DNA of 16,853 bases from Acidobacteriaceae bacterium UBA1795 (GTDB lineage: Bacteria; Acidobacteriota; Terriglobia; Terriglobales; Acidobacteriaceae), in contig DCFV01000237.1 in assembly GCA_002314435.1 (NCBI GenBank), forward strand, positions 8,652 through 25,504, given 5' to 3'. Positions 6,247 to 13,703 of the stretch are shown here, in pieces (the stretch's first letter is position 1; every line of letters begins with the position of its first letter). A model generated the notes under the pieces. The model saw only the letters and a list, made by a program, of their open reading frames with translations, had not been told where the DNA came from and did not search any database. A program made the translations under genes and the position numbers.

Positions 6247-8157
6247 ATGCTCAAGAAAACGTTTGCCGGAACCGCCGCGCTCGCTGCCTCCCTACTTGCC
6301 TCCACCTTCGCCGGCGCCCAATCCGCGCCCGCCGTCCTTACTCTCCATGCTGATCAGCCCACGCGCGCCGTCAGCCCCTCCCTTTACGGGCTGATGACCG
6401 AGGAGATCAATTACTCCTACGACGGCGGCCTGTATGCCGAAATGGTTCGCAACCGCACCTTCCGCGGCGATTGGTCCGGCATCCTCTATTGGAACCTCGT
6501 CGAAGACGGCGATGCCGCCGCCAAGATGACACTAGATGAGCACACCGGCCCCAGCGCCGCGTTGTCCTCCAGCCTCCGCCTCGACGTTACCCGGGCTGAC
6601 GCCCACAGCGCGGCCGGCATTCTCAACATCGGCTACTGGGGCATGGCACTCAAGCCCAACTCCGCCTACGAGGGCTCCTTCTACTCCAAGACCAGCGCAA
6701 CCGATCTTGGCCCCGTGACAGTCAGTCTGGTGAGCGACACTACAGGCAAGACCCTCGCCACTACCACCGTCGCCACGCTCTCCGCAGATTGGAAGCACTA
6801 CAAGTTCACCCTCAAGACCGGCACCATCGAACCTTCATCGACCAACCATCTCGTGCTCACCGTAGCCCATCCAGGCAGCGTATGGTTCAATCTCGTTTCG
6901 CTCTTCCCGCCCACGTACCACAACCGCGCCAACGGCAACCGCATCGACCTGATGGAAAAGCTCGCCGCAATGCACCCTGCGTTCCTGCGCTTCCCCGGCG
7001 GCAACTACCTTGAGGGCAACCGCATTCCCGAACGCTTTGACTGGAAGAAGACCATTGGCCCGCTTGTCGACCGCCCCACTCATCCCGGACCCTGGGGCTA
7101 TCACTCCGATGACGGTATGGGCCTGCTTGAGTTTCTCGAGTGGTGCGAAGATCTGAAGATGGACCCCCTCCTTGCGGTCTATGCTGGCTACTCGCTCGGA
7201 GGCGACCACGTGAAAGCCGGCCCTGACCTCGAGCCCTACATCCAGGACGCGCTCGATGAAATCGAGTACATCACCGGCGGGCCTGACACTAAATGGGGTG
7301 CCGAGCGCATCAAGGACGGCCATCCCGCGCCTTTCAAGCTCACTTACGTCGAGATCGGCAACGAAGACTGGCTCGACAGGTCTGGCAGCTACGAAGAGCG
7401 CTACCCACCGTTCTACAAAGCCATCAAGGCCAAGTACCCTAACCTGCAGCTCATAGCCACCGCGCCTGTCAAGAGCGCACACGTGGAAGTACTCGACGAA
7501 CACTTTTATGTGCACGCCACCGACAACTTCCACGACGCCACCCACTACGACAAGACTGACCGCAACGGCCCCAAAATCTTCGTAGGCGAGTGGGCCACGC
7601 GCCAGGGCTTTCCCACGCCCGACTTCGGCGCCGCCCTCGGCGACGCAGCCTGGATGACTGGCCTCGAGCGCAACAGCGATATCGTTGTCATGGCCGCCTA
7701 CGCTCCCCTGCTGGTCCGGGTCGATCCCGGCGGTATGCAGTGGGAGACTAACCTCATCGGATACAACGCAGCCAAGAGTTATGGCTCGCCCGCCTACTAC
7801 GCGCAGGTGCTCTTCGCACAGTATGTCGGCGACCATGTGCTCGCCTCCAGCGTGCAAAACGCCGGCGACAAATTCTTTTATTCCGCCACAAGTAGCGCTG
7901 GGATGAAGAAGATCTATCTCAAGCTGATCAACGGCTCGTCCGATCCGCAACCAGTGCAGATTAATCTGGCCGGATCCAAAGTCGCCTCCAGCGCCAAGCT
8001 TGTCAGCCTCACCGCGCACAACCCGCAGGAAACCAACTCCATAGACGCACCCGACCGCATCGTACCTGTCGAGTCAACGTTGCACAACGTTAGCAGTCAG
8101 TTCAACCACGCTCTGCCCCCCTACGCTATTCAGGTTATCGAGTTCGACGTGCAGTAG
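6247..8157 (+). CDS. Secreted GH51 alpha-L-arabinofuranosidase
   Basis: Removes terminal alpha-L-arabinofuranosyl groups from arabinoxylan, arabinan or arabinogalactan. I place the start at 6247, giving 636 residues: GGAG sits 8 nt upstream, TATACT lies at 6211-6216, and the product then begins with a clean Sec signal peptide (residues 1-24, cleavage after TFAGA, before QSAPA). In order it has SPSLYGLMTEEINYSYDGGL, a carbohydrate-binding-like beta-sandwich at about residues 90-225, and the catalytic barrel from about 230, with FLRFPGGN at 246-253. The acid/base Glu373 is in VEIGNED and the nucleophile Glu448 in FVGEWATR. A C-terminal beta-sandwich follows. This layout is the GH51 form with an inserted binding module. 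The gene stands alone, ended by a strong terminator, and no other arabinan gene is adjacent. Export suggests action in the periplasm or outside on plant polymers. Confidence 0.94.
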   Translation: MLKKTFAGTAALAASLLASTFAGAQSAPAVLTLHADQPTRAVSPSLYGLMTEEINYSYDGGLYAEMVRNRTFRGDWSGILYWNLVEDGDAAAKMTLDEHTGPSAALSSSLRLDVTRADAHSAAGILNIGYWGMALKPNSAYEGSFYSKTSATDLGPVTVSLVSDTTGKTLATTTVATLSADWKHYKFTLKTGTIEPSSTNHLVLTVAHPGSVWFNLVSLFPPTYHNRANGNRIDLMEKLAAMHPAFLRFPGGNYLEGNRIPERFDWKKTIGPLVDRPTHPGPWGYHSDDGMGLLEFLEWCEDLKMDPLLAVYAGYSLGGDHVKAGPDLEPYIQDALDEIEYITGGPDTKWGAERIKDGHPAPFKLTYVEIGNEDWLDRSGSYEERYPPFYKAIKAKYPNLQLIATAPVKSAHVEVLDEHFYVHATDNFHDATHYDKTDRNGPKIFVGEWATRQGFPTPDFGAALGDAAWMTGLERNSDIVVMAAYAPLLVRVDPGGMQWETNLIGYNAAKSYGSPAYYAQVLFAQYVGDHVLASSVQNAGDKFFYSATSSAGMKKIYLKLINGSSDPQPVQINLAGSKVASSAKLVSLTAHNPQETNSIDAPDRIVPVESTLHNVSSQFNHALPPYAIQVIEFDVQ

Positions 8158-8170
8158 CCCAACCCAACGC

Positions 8171-8210
8171 AGTGAGGGCCGGGACTCGTTGAGTCCCGGC
8201 CCTCACTTTT
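8171..8210 (+). terminator. Strong intrinsic terminator after the arabinofuranosidase
   Basis: A perfect 17-bp stem (arms 8171-8187 and 8191-8207), rich in G-C, closes a 3-nt GTT loop and runs into TTTT at 8207-8210. It begins 14 nt after the stop codon. The opposite strand lacks a T-run, so it works mainly for plus-strand transcription. Confidence 0.9.
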
Positions 8211-8333
8211 GAAGCCAATTCCGTCAGAGCTGCGCACGCTACGCCAGTTCCTCACAATCAGGCGATGGACGGCACAAGAACATACCCCGCAACCTGCGAG
8301 CAATCACCCTGCCTGCTCCACTCAAGAGCCATA

Positions 8334-8861
8334 CTATACAAAAAGGTCCCTGTCTGCCGCCGAGTGCGTCGCCTGCGCGCGTGGTGCGCGACCGCCTGAG
8401 CGCAGCGTATCGATCGCTGCGCGCAAAAACGCTGCGATCCCGGAGATCTGCCGCAAAGGGATCGTGACCGCTTGTGACACCACGGCGGTCGCCCGGTCCA
8501 CCGTGTCCAGCACACCGGTAAACATCGTGTCCATCCGGCTTGTCTGCCGCCGCACACGCTCCAAGATCTCGGTGGTCGACACCTGCAATTCCACGCTCTG
8601 TGCGCGCAGCCCGTGGACCATCTCCGCCACGTCCTTGGTCACAGCCTCCACCTGCGGCCCCACACGCGCCAGAAACTCGCGCGTCTCCTTGGCCACCGGC
8701 TGCACTATGCCGCGCAGCTCCGCCATCTCTTCCTGAATCGCTTTCGCCGCCTTGCGTACGGAAAAAAACAACGCCAGCAGCACAAACGACTGCAGCAGCA
8801 CAGCCGCGCCCGTAAGGGCCACAAAGACAATTAGTAGTGTTTCCGTGTTGACGTTCTGCAT
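8334..8861 (-). CDS. DUF948/YtxG-like membrane-anchored coiled-coil protein
   Basis: Function unknown. I take the start at the ATG at 8859-8861 (175 residues, beginning MQNVNTETLL), because the longer frame adds a sequence without family features. A single transmembrane helix spans about residues 9-34. It is followed by a long amphipathic, heptad-like helical region at about 35-130, with stretches such as KAAKAIQEEMAELRG, KETREFLARVGPQVEAVTKD and VSTTEILERVRRQ. The tail is basic and disordered. This matches DUF948 proteins, of which B. subtilis YtxG is one. The neighbour upstream is a YtxH-like protein, and in Bacillus ytxG and ytxH form a stress-regulated operon. The 148-nt gap between the two genes here holds a hairpin at 8916-8943. 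The ribosome-binding site is weak. A membrane or envelope stress role is inference. Confidence 0.7.
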   Translation of the reverse strand: MQNVNTETLLIVFVALTGAAVLLQSFVLLALFFSVRKAAKAIQEEMAELRGIVQPVAKETREFLARVGPQVEAVTKDVAEMVHGLRAQSVELQVSTTEILERVRRQTSRMDTMFTGVLDTVDRATAVVSQAVTIPLRQISGIAAFLRAAIDTLRSGGRAPRAQATHSAADRDLFV

Positions 8862-8915
8862 TCTCTTGCTCTCGCGCAGCGCCCAGTGCGCCTGCTGTCT
8901 GTGGCCGGACAGCCG

Positions 8916-8943
8916 CCGGCACACACCACAAAACAAGTGCCGG
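8916..8943. repeat. 7-bp inverted repeat in the ytxH-DUF948 gap
   Basis: CCGGCAC (8916-8922) and GTGCCGG (8937-8943) can pair over a 14-nt loop. There is no T-run, so termination is unlikely. It may shape or stabilise the mRNA between the two genes. Confidence 0.4.
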
Positions 8944-9009
8944 AGCAAAGCGCAGTCCGCTTGCCCCGGCCCTCATTCTTCCGCGGAAATCCGTCCGCCG
9001 CGGTTCTAC

Positions 9010-9381
9010 TTATTCTGCGGATTCAACCGGCGCCGCTGCTGTTTTGTAGGCCTCGCGCCCGGCATCGACCGCCGCGCTAACCCGCGTCGTCTGGTCGTTC
9101 ACAAGGCTCTTGCCGCGCTCCACGAACTCTTCCCACTGCGCGCGTCCGCGATCCACGTATTCGCCTACCTGCCCTTTGCTCCGCTCCACCAGCGTGCCCA
9201 CCTGCTCGGCCGCCTGGCGGCTCTTGGCGCGCAGATATTCGCTGCCTTCGCGCGCCGTGTGCGCAATATCGTCGCGGGTCTCGCGGCCACTCTTGGGGGC
9301 GTACAAAATACCGACCAGGGCGCCTACACCGAGTCCAGCCAGAAACCACGCAAGTCCTGTCACCTTGTTATCTTCTGCCAT
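9010..9381 (-). CDS. YtxH-like small membrane protein
   Basis: A 123-residue protein of the YtxH (gas-vesicle-protein-like) family; the exact function is unknown. It has one transmembrane helix at about residues 8-27, followed at once by the family signature YAPKSGRETRDDI (27-39). After that comes a charged amphipathic helical region with repeated segments such as SRQAAEQVGTLVERSKGQ and VDRGRAQWEEFVERGKS, and an Ala-rich end. A strong ribosome-binding site AAGGAG lies 10 nt before the ATG. It sits 171 nt downstream of nusB and 148 nt upstream of the DUF948-like gene. Related proteins respond to general stress in Bacillus; whether this one does is not shown here. Confidence 0.85.
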   Translation of the reverse strand: MAEDNKVTGLAWFLAGLGVGALVGILYAPKSGRETRDDIAHTAREGSEYLRAKSRQAAEQVGTLVERSKGQVGEYVDRGRAQWEEFVERGKSLVNDQTTRVSAAVDAGREAYKTAAAPVESAE

Positions 9382-9552
9382 GGCGAATGATCTCCTTTCA
9401 ACGTCCCATCAAAGCGAGCCTGAGCGTACCAGATTTCATGGTACGCCGCAAATCCCCGCATGCGCGTGAATTCCGCTGCCACACGCCTGCTGCCTACCAG
9501 GTTGGACGCAGCTCCCTCGCTTTCCGTTGTGAGCCGGGAGAGAATGTGCGGA

Positions 9553-9972
9553 CTAATGTGGCAGAAGGCTGTGCGCCACCGCGTCCAGCAGCCCGTTCAG
9601 AAAGTTGATCGACTCCGGCGCCGAGTAGCGCCGCCCAATCTCCAGCGCCTCGTTGATCACAATCGGAAACGGAGTACCCTTGAACCCGATCATCTCCCCC
9701 ACCGCCATACGCAGCAGGTTGCGATCCACCGCCGGCATCCGCTCCAACCGCCAGTGCTTGGAGTTGGCTACGAGCAGTTCGTCAATCTTCTCCTGGTTCT
9801 CCGTAGCCACGCGGAAAAGGTCCTCGGCAAAGCCGCGCACCTCGCCTTCCACAGCGTCGCCCGCCTTCCAGAATGTGGCGCGCACCTGCTCCGGCGTCTG
9901 CTTGCCCACGTCGGACTGAAACAGCATTTGCATGGCGAGTTCACGGCCCTTGCGCCGCGCTCCGGCGCTCAT
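9553..9972 (-). CDS. nusB: Transcription antitermination factor NusB
   Basis: NusB binds boxA RNA with ribosomal protein S10 and keeps RNA polymerase elongating through rRNA operons. The 139-residue length is typical. It begins with a basic helix, ARRKGRELAMQMLFQ (residues 5-19), and carries LERMPAVDRNLLRMAVGEM at 76-94 and the conserved PIVINEALEIGRRYS at 103-117, then the C-terminal FLNGLLDAVA. Its ATG overlaps the stop codon of the ribH fusion as ATGA (9969-9972), so the two are translationally coupled. The ribH-nusB pairing is common in bacteria. Confidence 0.96.
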   Translation of the reverse strand: MSAGARRKGRELAMQMLFQSDVGKQTPEQVRATFWKAGDAVEGEVRGFAEDLFRVATENQEKIDELLVANSKHWRLERMPAVDRNLLRMAVGEMIGFKGTPFPIVINEALEIGRRYSAPESINFLNGLLDAVAHSLLPH

Positions 9973-10838
9973 GCGGGACCGCTTTCCTTGAGCTTCCTGC
10001 TCAGATTCACCATCTCCACGGCCGCCGCGGCAGCTTCAAATCCCTTGTTCCCCGCCTTGATCCCCGCCCGGTTCAGCGCCTGCTCCAGCGTCTCGCAGGT
10101 CAGCACGCCAAAGCTGTGTGGCACGCCCGTCTCCTGCTGCGACTGCCCAATACCCCGCGAAACCTCGTTGTAGATCGCCTCGTAGTGCGCCGTCTCGCCG
10201 CGCAGCAGGCAACCTAGCGTCACAATCGCGTCCACCTTGCCCTGGTTGGCAATCGTGCGCGCCGCCGCCGGAATCTCCCATGCGCCCGGTACCCGCACCA
10301 CCTGGATATCGCCGCGCGTTGCGCCGCTGCGCAACAGCGCATCCAGAGCGCCTTCCAGCAGCCGCTCCGTGATCACTGCATTCCAGCGCGCCACGACGAC
10401 GGCAAACTTCATGCCTTCGGCCGACAGATCACCGTCAACGGCCACTGGCCTGCCTTTGACCGGGTCAGTCCACGTCCAGAAGCTGAAGCTAAAACCGGGC
10501 TCTGGCTCCACCGTGAACAGCTGCGACTTCCAGTGCGTCTCGGTAATCGCGCCGAGCCGTGCCACGGCTTCCTCGCCGCCCAGCGCGCGCAGCCACGCAG
10601 CAGCCGCCTGGTGCATAGCATCCAGTGCAGTCACTTCCACTAGCACCTCGGCCATGGCTGGAAACTCCCCGTCCACAAACTCCAGATTGCCCAGCGGTGC
10701 CAGAAACGCTGCACCGCGACTGGCCTCTTCCTGCCAGCCCTTTCCATTTGCAAATCCCAGCGACGCAAAAAAGCTCGACAGCCGCTCATACGCTGCTGCG
10801 CTGCCCGTCGGACGCAGGAATGAAATTCCCTTGATCAT
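9969..10838 (-). CDS. ribH: VOC/glyoxalase-like domain fused to lumazine synthase (RibH)
   Basis: The C-terminal half (about residues 132-283) is 6,7-dimethyl-8-ribityllumazine synthase, the penultimate step of riboflavin synthesis. It joins the ribityl-pyrimidinedione to dihydroxybutanone phosphate. It has LSAEGMKFAVVVARWN with the substrate-stacking aromatic Trp152, VVRVPGAWEIP at 180-190, the phosphate-binding loop GCLLRGETAHYE with the catalytic His218, and FGVLTCETLEQA and RAGIKAGNKG. The N-terminal 125 residues (MIKGISFLRPTG, ASLGF, FSFSFWTW) look like a VOC-fold domain and are joined by a short linker; no complete metal-ligand set is obvious. Stand-alone RibH is about 155 residues. The frame is open throughout. 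No Shine-Dalgarno sequence precedes the ATG; TAGAAT lies 6 nt before it. Internal Met143 could start only a RibH lacking its first strand. The RibH identity is secure; the VOC assignment is moderate. Confidence 0.92.
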   Translation of the reverse strand: MIKGISFLRPTGSAAAYERLSSFFASLGFANGKGWQEEASRGAAFLAPLGNLEFVDGEFPAMAEVLVEVTALDAMHQAAAAWLRALGGEEAVARLGAITETHWKSQLFTVEPEPGFSFSFWTWTDPVKGRPVAVDGDLSAEGMKFAVVVARWNAVITERLLEGALDALLRSGATRGDIQVVRVPGAWEIPAAARTIANQGKVDAIVTLGCLLRGETAHYEAIYNEVSRGIGQSQQETGVPHSFGVLTCETLEQALNRAGIKAGNKGFEAAAAAVEMVNLSRKLKESGPA

Positions 10839-10844
10839 GCTCTG

Positions 10845-10850
10845 ATTCTA
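10845..10850 (-). promoter_or_regulatory. -10-like hexamer 6 nt before the VOC-ribH start
   Basis: Minus-strand TAGAAT ends exactly 6 nt before the ATG at 10838, and no ribosome-binding site lies between. This suggests a leaderless transcript for the ribH-nusB unit. The -35 position has no match, so the call is tentative. Confidence 0.4.
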
Positions 10851-10906
10851 TCGTGGGTACCCAGCCCGAGCCGCCGGTCAAAGCTGCCCTTCTCCCGATC
10901 AACGCC

Positions 10907-10935
10907 AAAAGCAAAGGCCGGCACTTGGCCGGCCT
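10907..10935 (-). terminator. Intrinsic terminator after the lipoprotein gene
   Basis: On the minus strand an 8-bp G-C-rich stem AGGCCGGC/GCCGGCCT (10915-10922 with 10928-10935, loop of 5) is followed by TTGCTTTT. It begins 24 nt after the stop codon at 10959 and shields the ribH-nusB unit from read-through. Confidence 0.72.
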
Positions 10936-10958
10936 CTGCGTCGTTCGTTTCCTGCGGA

Positions 10959-13382
10959 TTACGTCGTGGTCCGCGGCTTCACCTGGATCACTGTCGCCGG
11001 CACAATCCCCGAGGCCGGAGTCGTGGTCAGCGTGCAGCCATGGTCAGCGGTCGAGCAGGCCGGCAGAGCCGGCGCCAGCTGCTGCGTGTCCGTCAGCGTG
11101 GTGGTGTTGATGTAGTGGATCAGGTTGTCCCCCGAGGTCGACACGAAGAACAGCGAGTCGTCCGGGCTGAACGCGCCCGCGATCGGTGAAGTAATCACCG
11201 AACTGCCCGTCAGTGTGATGTAGCCCAGCGTACCCAGCGAACTAGTGCTGCCCGTCACCTGCTTGTAGTAGGGCAGCGTCGCGCCCGCCGTGTTGCCCGT
11301 GTAGGTCAGGAAGGTCAAGCTGGTAGAAGCCACTGAGCTGCCCGAACTCACCGGCGAAGCCGCTGTAACCGCCTGGTTCAGGCTCGTCGCGTTGATCACC
11401 ACCGGCGTCTGCACCAGCGTATGCGTCAGCGCCAGTCCAGACATCGTGCCGTCGGTCGCAATCGGGCACTGCGTCGTTGGAATCGTCACGCCGATGTCCG
11501 AAAGCGTGACCGCGCCGCTGTTATAGCCCGCGCCAATAACGTGGTAGCCGTCCGTTGTCCCTGCCAGCACGTCCGTCTGCGCATCCACCGAATCGCCCTG
11601 CGGATAGAAGACCATGCTCGAGTAGTTGCCCGCCGTGCCCGTCGGGCACCAGGTGTGCGCCACCGTCGGATTGCCGCTCAGGTACGCGCCCACACTCGGA
11701 GCCGTCAGCGCCAGGCTCGCCGCGCCGCCTGAAGCGCTCAGATCATGCGTCGTCCAGCCGGTGTTGGAGTTGTACACATAAAGCGTATCCGTGTGGTTGC
11801 CGCCCAGCGAGGCGCTGTCACTCACGTACAGCGTCTTCGCGTCCGGCGTCCACGTGGCTGTGTTGCCTACGCCGCCGTAGGTCGAGGTCACCGACGAAGA
11901 AGCAACGCTGTAAACGTACAAGACCTTCCGTGACTGATCGTTGATCAGTACCGCCGAGTTGTCCGGCGCCACCGCCAGCACTACCCCCGGCGTGCTCGTC
12001 ACCTGTGCGCTAAGCGAGTTGGTCGAGGCCGTATAGACCATCATCTCAGTCGACGATCCAAAGTAGAGACTCGCGCCGGTACGGTCCAGAACCATCGAAT
12101 TCGGTACGTACGGCAACTTGATCGTCGATCCCGTGTTTCCCGTCACCAGCGAAATCGGCACAAAGTACTGCGACGCGCCCGGTGCACCGAACCACACATA
12201 CGAACTGGCCGTGCCCGGCGTGGTAATGTTCACCGCATTGCTCGATATCGGCAGTCCCGTGCCGCTGCCCACGCCAATCTCATTCACCGGCGCCGGATTG
12301 CACGCCGACGGCTGGCAGATTGCGAAGACCGAAGCAGCGCCCGGAAACGCTGCCGTAATGGCACCCGATGAGCCCACAGTGATGTCCTTGGGGTTGGTCG
12401 ACTGGTAGTCCAGCGAGAGACCGGTAATCGCTGTGTTATTGGTGTCCACGATCGCGGTGGTCAGGTTCTGCGTCACGCCCTGCGTCACCGTGCCGCTCGT
12501 CGCGCCGTTTGAGAACGCCAGCGAGATCGACTTGGGAGGGCAGGTGGAGAAGTAGCCGGCCGAAGCGCCCGACCCGGCCACTGTCGCCGTAATCGCCGTC
12601 GTGCCCGGCAGGTTCGCCGTAATCACGTTGTCCTCGGAATTGATCGTCGCCACCGAGCCGGTGCCCACCGTGTAGCTCAGCACGCCGATCGCCGACGAGC
12701 AGGCGGGAACCGAACTCACTCCGGGGGCCAATCCACCCGGGCAGGAATAGCTGGTCACCGTCGAAGGCGCGCACAGCTCATACTGCTTGCCGCCGCTCGC
12801 GTAACACGCCTCGGAGTCAAGCTGTTCCGCGGTGCCCTTCGAGTAGCACTGATCCCCTGTGGTGGTACCGCCCACTGACAGGTTGATCGAACTCACCGCC
12901 GCGTGCACATACACTTCCACCGGGTTCGACGTCACTGAATCGGCCGAGGCCGTGATGAAAGCCGTCGTATAGGGCAGCCCGTTCGTCGTCGGCTGCGGGT
13001 TCGGCGCCGAGCAGATGGTGTAGTCGGAGATGCCGCCTCCCGAATTCCGGTTCCACGAGCCAGCGCAGATGTTGCCCGTCGGCGAAATATCCACGTACTT
13101 GCGCGTCGTATCCGTCGTGCCATAGGTATACGACGACGGGCTCGCGGTATCCCCCTTGCACGTCTTCGAGGTCGGCGCCGTAACCTGCCTGGTCTGGCCG
13201 AAGGCCAGGGAGATACCCGTCGTGGCGGGCTCCAGGTCGATCGAATACACATCCGAGATCTTGGTTCCGTAACCCAGGCCGTTGCAGTAGTTCGCCGCGG
13301 GGTTACGCGTGCACCCGGAGATCGAAACTCCCGCCGGAATCGCCAGACTGACTAAAAAGACAAGCGCCAAATACCGCCGCAT
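10959..13382 (-). CDS. Large cysteine-rich lipoprotein with Ig-like and beta-propeller regions
   Basis: Function unknown; likely a surface or periplasmic structural or binding protein. I start at the ATG at 13380-13382 (807 residues), which has GGGGAGG 4 nt upstream and gives a standard lipoprotein signal MRRYLALVFLVSLAIPAG with lipobox ISGC and lipidated Cys24. An upstream in-frame start at 13430 would bury this signal. The first half has Ig-like beta-strand repeats: NPVEVYVHAAVSSINLSVGG, a Big_2-like unit ATINSEDNVITANLPGTTAI, and another with TVGSSGAITAAFPGAASVF. The second half (from about VWFGAPGASQYF) reads as a YncE/NHL-like propeller with repeats such as PNSMVLDRTGASLYFGSS, VLAVAPDNSAVLIND, TATWTPDAKTLYVSDSA and GAFSPDDSLFFVST. 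Besides the lipid cysteine there are 16 cysteines, 12 of them in the N-terminal half. The protein is rich in Ser, Thr and Gly. Such proteins are frequent in Acidobacteria. It stands alone. Confidence 0.82.
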   Translation of the reverse strand: MRRYLALVFLVSLAIPAGVSISGCTRNPAANYCNGLGYGTKISDVYSIDLEPATTGISLAFGQTRQVTAPTSKTCKGDTASPSSYTYGTTDTTRKYVDISPTGNICAGSWNRNSGGGISDYTICSAPNPQPTTNGLPYTTAFITASADSVTSNPVEVYVHAAVSSINLSVGGTTTGDQCYSKGTAEQLDSEACYASGGKQYELCAPSTVTSYSCPGGLAPGVSSVPACSSAIGVLSYTVGTGSVATINSEDNVITANLPGTTAITATVAGSGASAGYFSTCPPKSISLAFSNGATSGTVTQGVTQNLTTAIVDTNNTAITGLSLDYQSTNPKDITVGSSGAITAAFPGAASVFAICQPSACNPAPVNEIGVGSGTGLPISSNAVNITTPGTASSYVWFGAPGASQYFVPISLVTGNTGSTIKLPYVPNSMVLDRTGASLYFGSSTEMMVYTASTNSLSAQVTSTPGVVLAVAPDNSAVLINDQSRKVLYVYSVASSSVTSTYGGVGNTATWTPDAKTLYVSDSASLGGNHTDTLYVYNSNTGWTTHDLSASGGAASLALTAPSVGAYLSGNPTVAHTWCPTGTAGNYSSMVFYPQGDSVDAQTDVLAGTTDGYHVIGAGYNSGAVTLSDIGVTIPTTQCPIATDGTMSGLALTHTLVQTPVVINATSLNQAVTAASPVSSGSSVASTSLTFLTYTGNTAGATLPYYKQVTGSTSSLGTLGYITLTGSSVITSPIAGAFSPDDSLFFVSTSGDNLIHYINTTTLTDTQQLAPALPACSTADHGCTLTTTPASGIVPATVIQVKPRTTT

Positions 13383-13703
13383 GAATCCTCCCCGCTCCAG
13401 CCCTACCAGGCGCGGAACGGTCTCTCCCATCGCATCAGGAAAAAAGGTGTGAGGGGCTGCCCGTCAACGCGCTCAGCACTCGCTCGCCGCCGGCACAACT
13501 TGTTGTGCTCATCGGCTTCCGGCAAGCCCTAACGCTGCTGCCGGTTGACGAAACACACCCGCTTCTCCAATGAAAAGTGTATCAGGACCAACCGGCTCCC
13601 CCGATGGCCGGAACCGCCTCTGGTTTCCTGATACCAGATAGACTCCGCCAGACCCGGTTGGCGAGCAGAACTGCCGGCGCAGCCCGCCTCGTCCGGCGGA
13701 TTT
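13383..13703. other. Spacer between lipoprotein and S9 peptidase genes
   Basis: About 320 bp without a supported gene. It holds the near-palindrome at 13493-13508, and a longer inverted repeat CCAACCGG (13588-13595) with CCGGTTGG (13654-13661) that encloses a smaller one, TCTGGT-8 nt-ACCAGA (13619-13638). The latter group lies 40-115 nt past the peptidase stop and may end its transcript, but no clean T-run follows. Confidence 0.5.
13493..13508. promoter_or_regulatory. Operator-like palindrome upstream of the lipoprotein gene
   Basis: GCACAAC and GTTGTGC flank a central TT, a 16-bp dyad about 110 nt upstream of the lipoprotein start. Its size and symmetry fit a dimeric repressor site, but no regulator is adjacent and no promoter could be fixed. 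Confidence 0.3.

Noticed and set aside
6835..8019. 394-codon open frame antisense to the arabinofuranosidase
   Set aside because: It is the mirror of a gene with C/G-rich third positions. It has no family motif, while the plus frame has both GH51 catalytic glutamates and a signal peptide.
10959..13382. Possible multihaem cytochrome, because of the many cysteines
   Set aside because: No CxxCH motif occurs; the cysteines are scattered among Ig-like strands.
13383..13430. 16-codon N-terminal extension of the lipoprotein
   Set aside because: It would place MGETVPRLVGLERGGF before the lipoprotein signal; the ATG at 13382 has a GGGGAGG site and a proper signal peptide.
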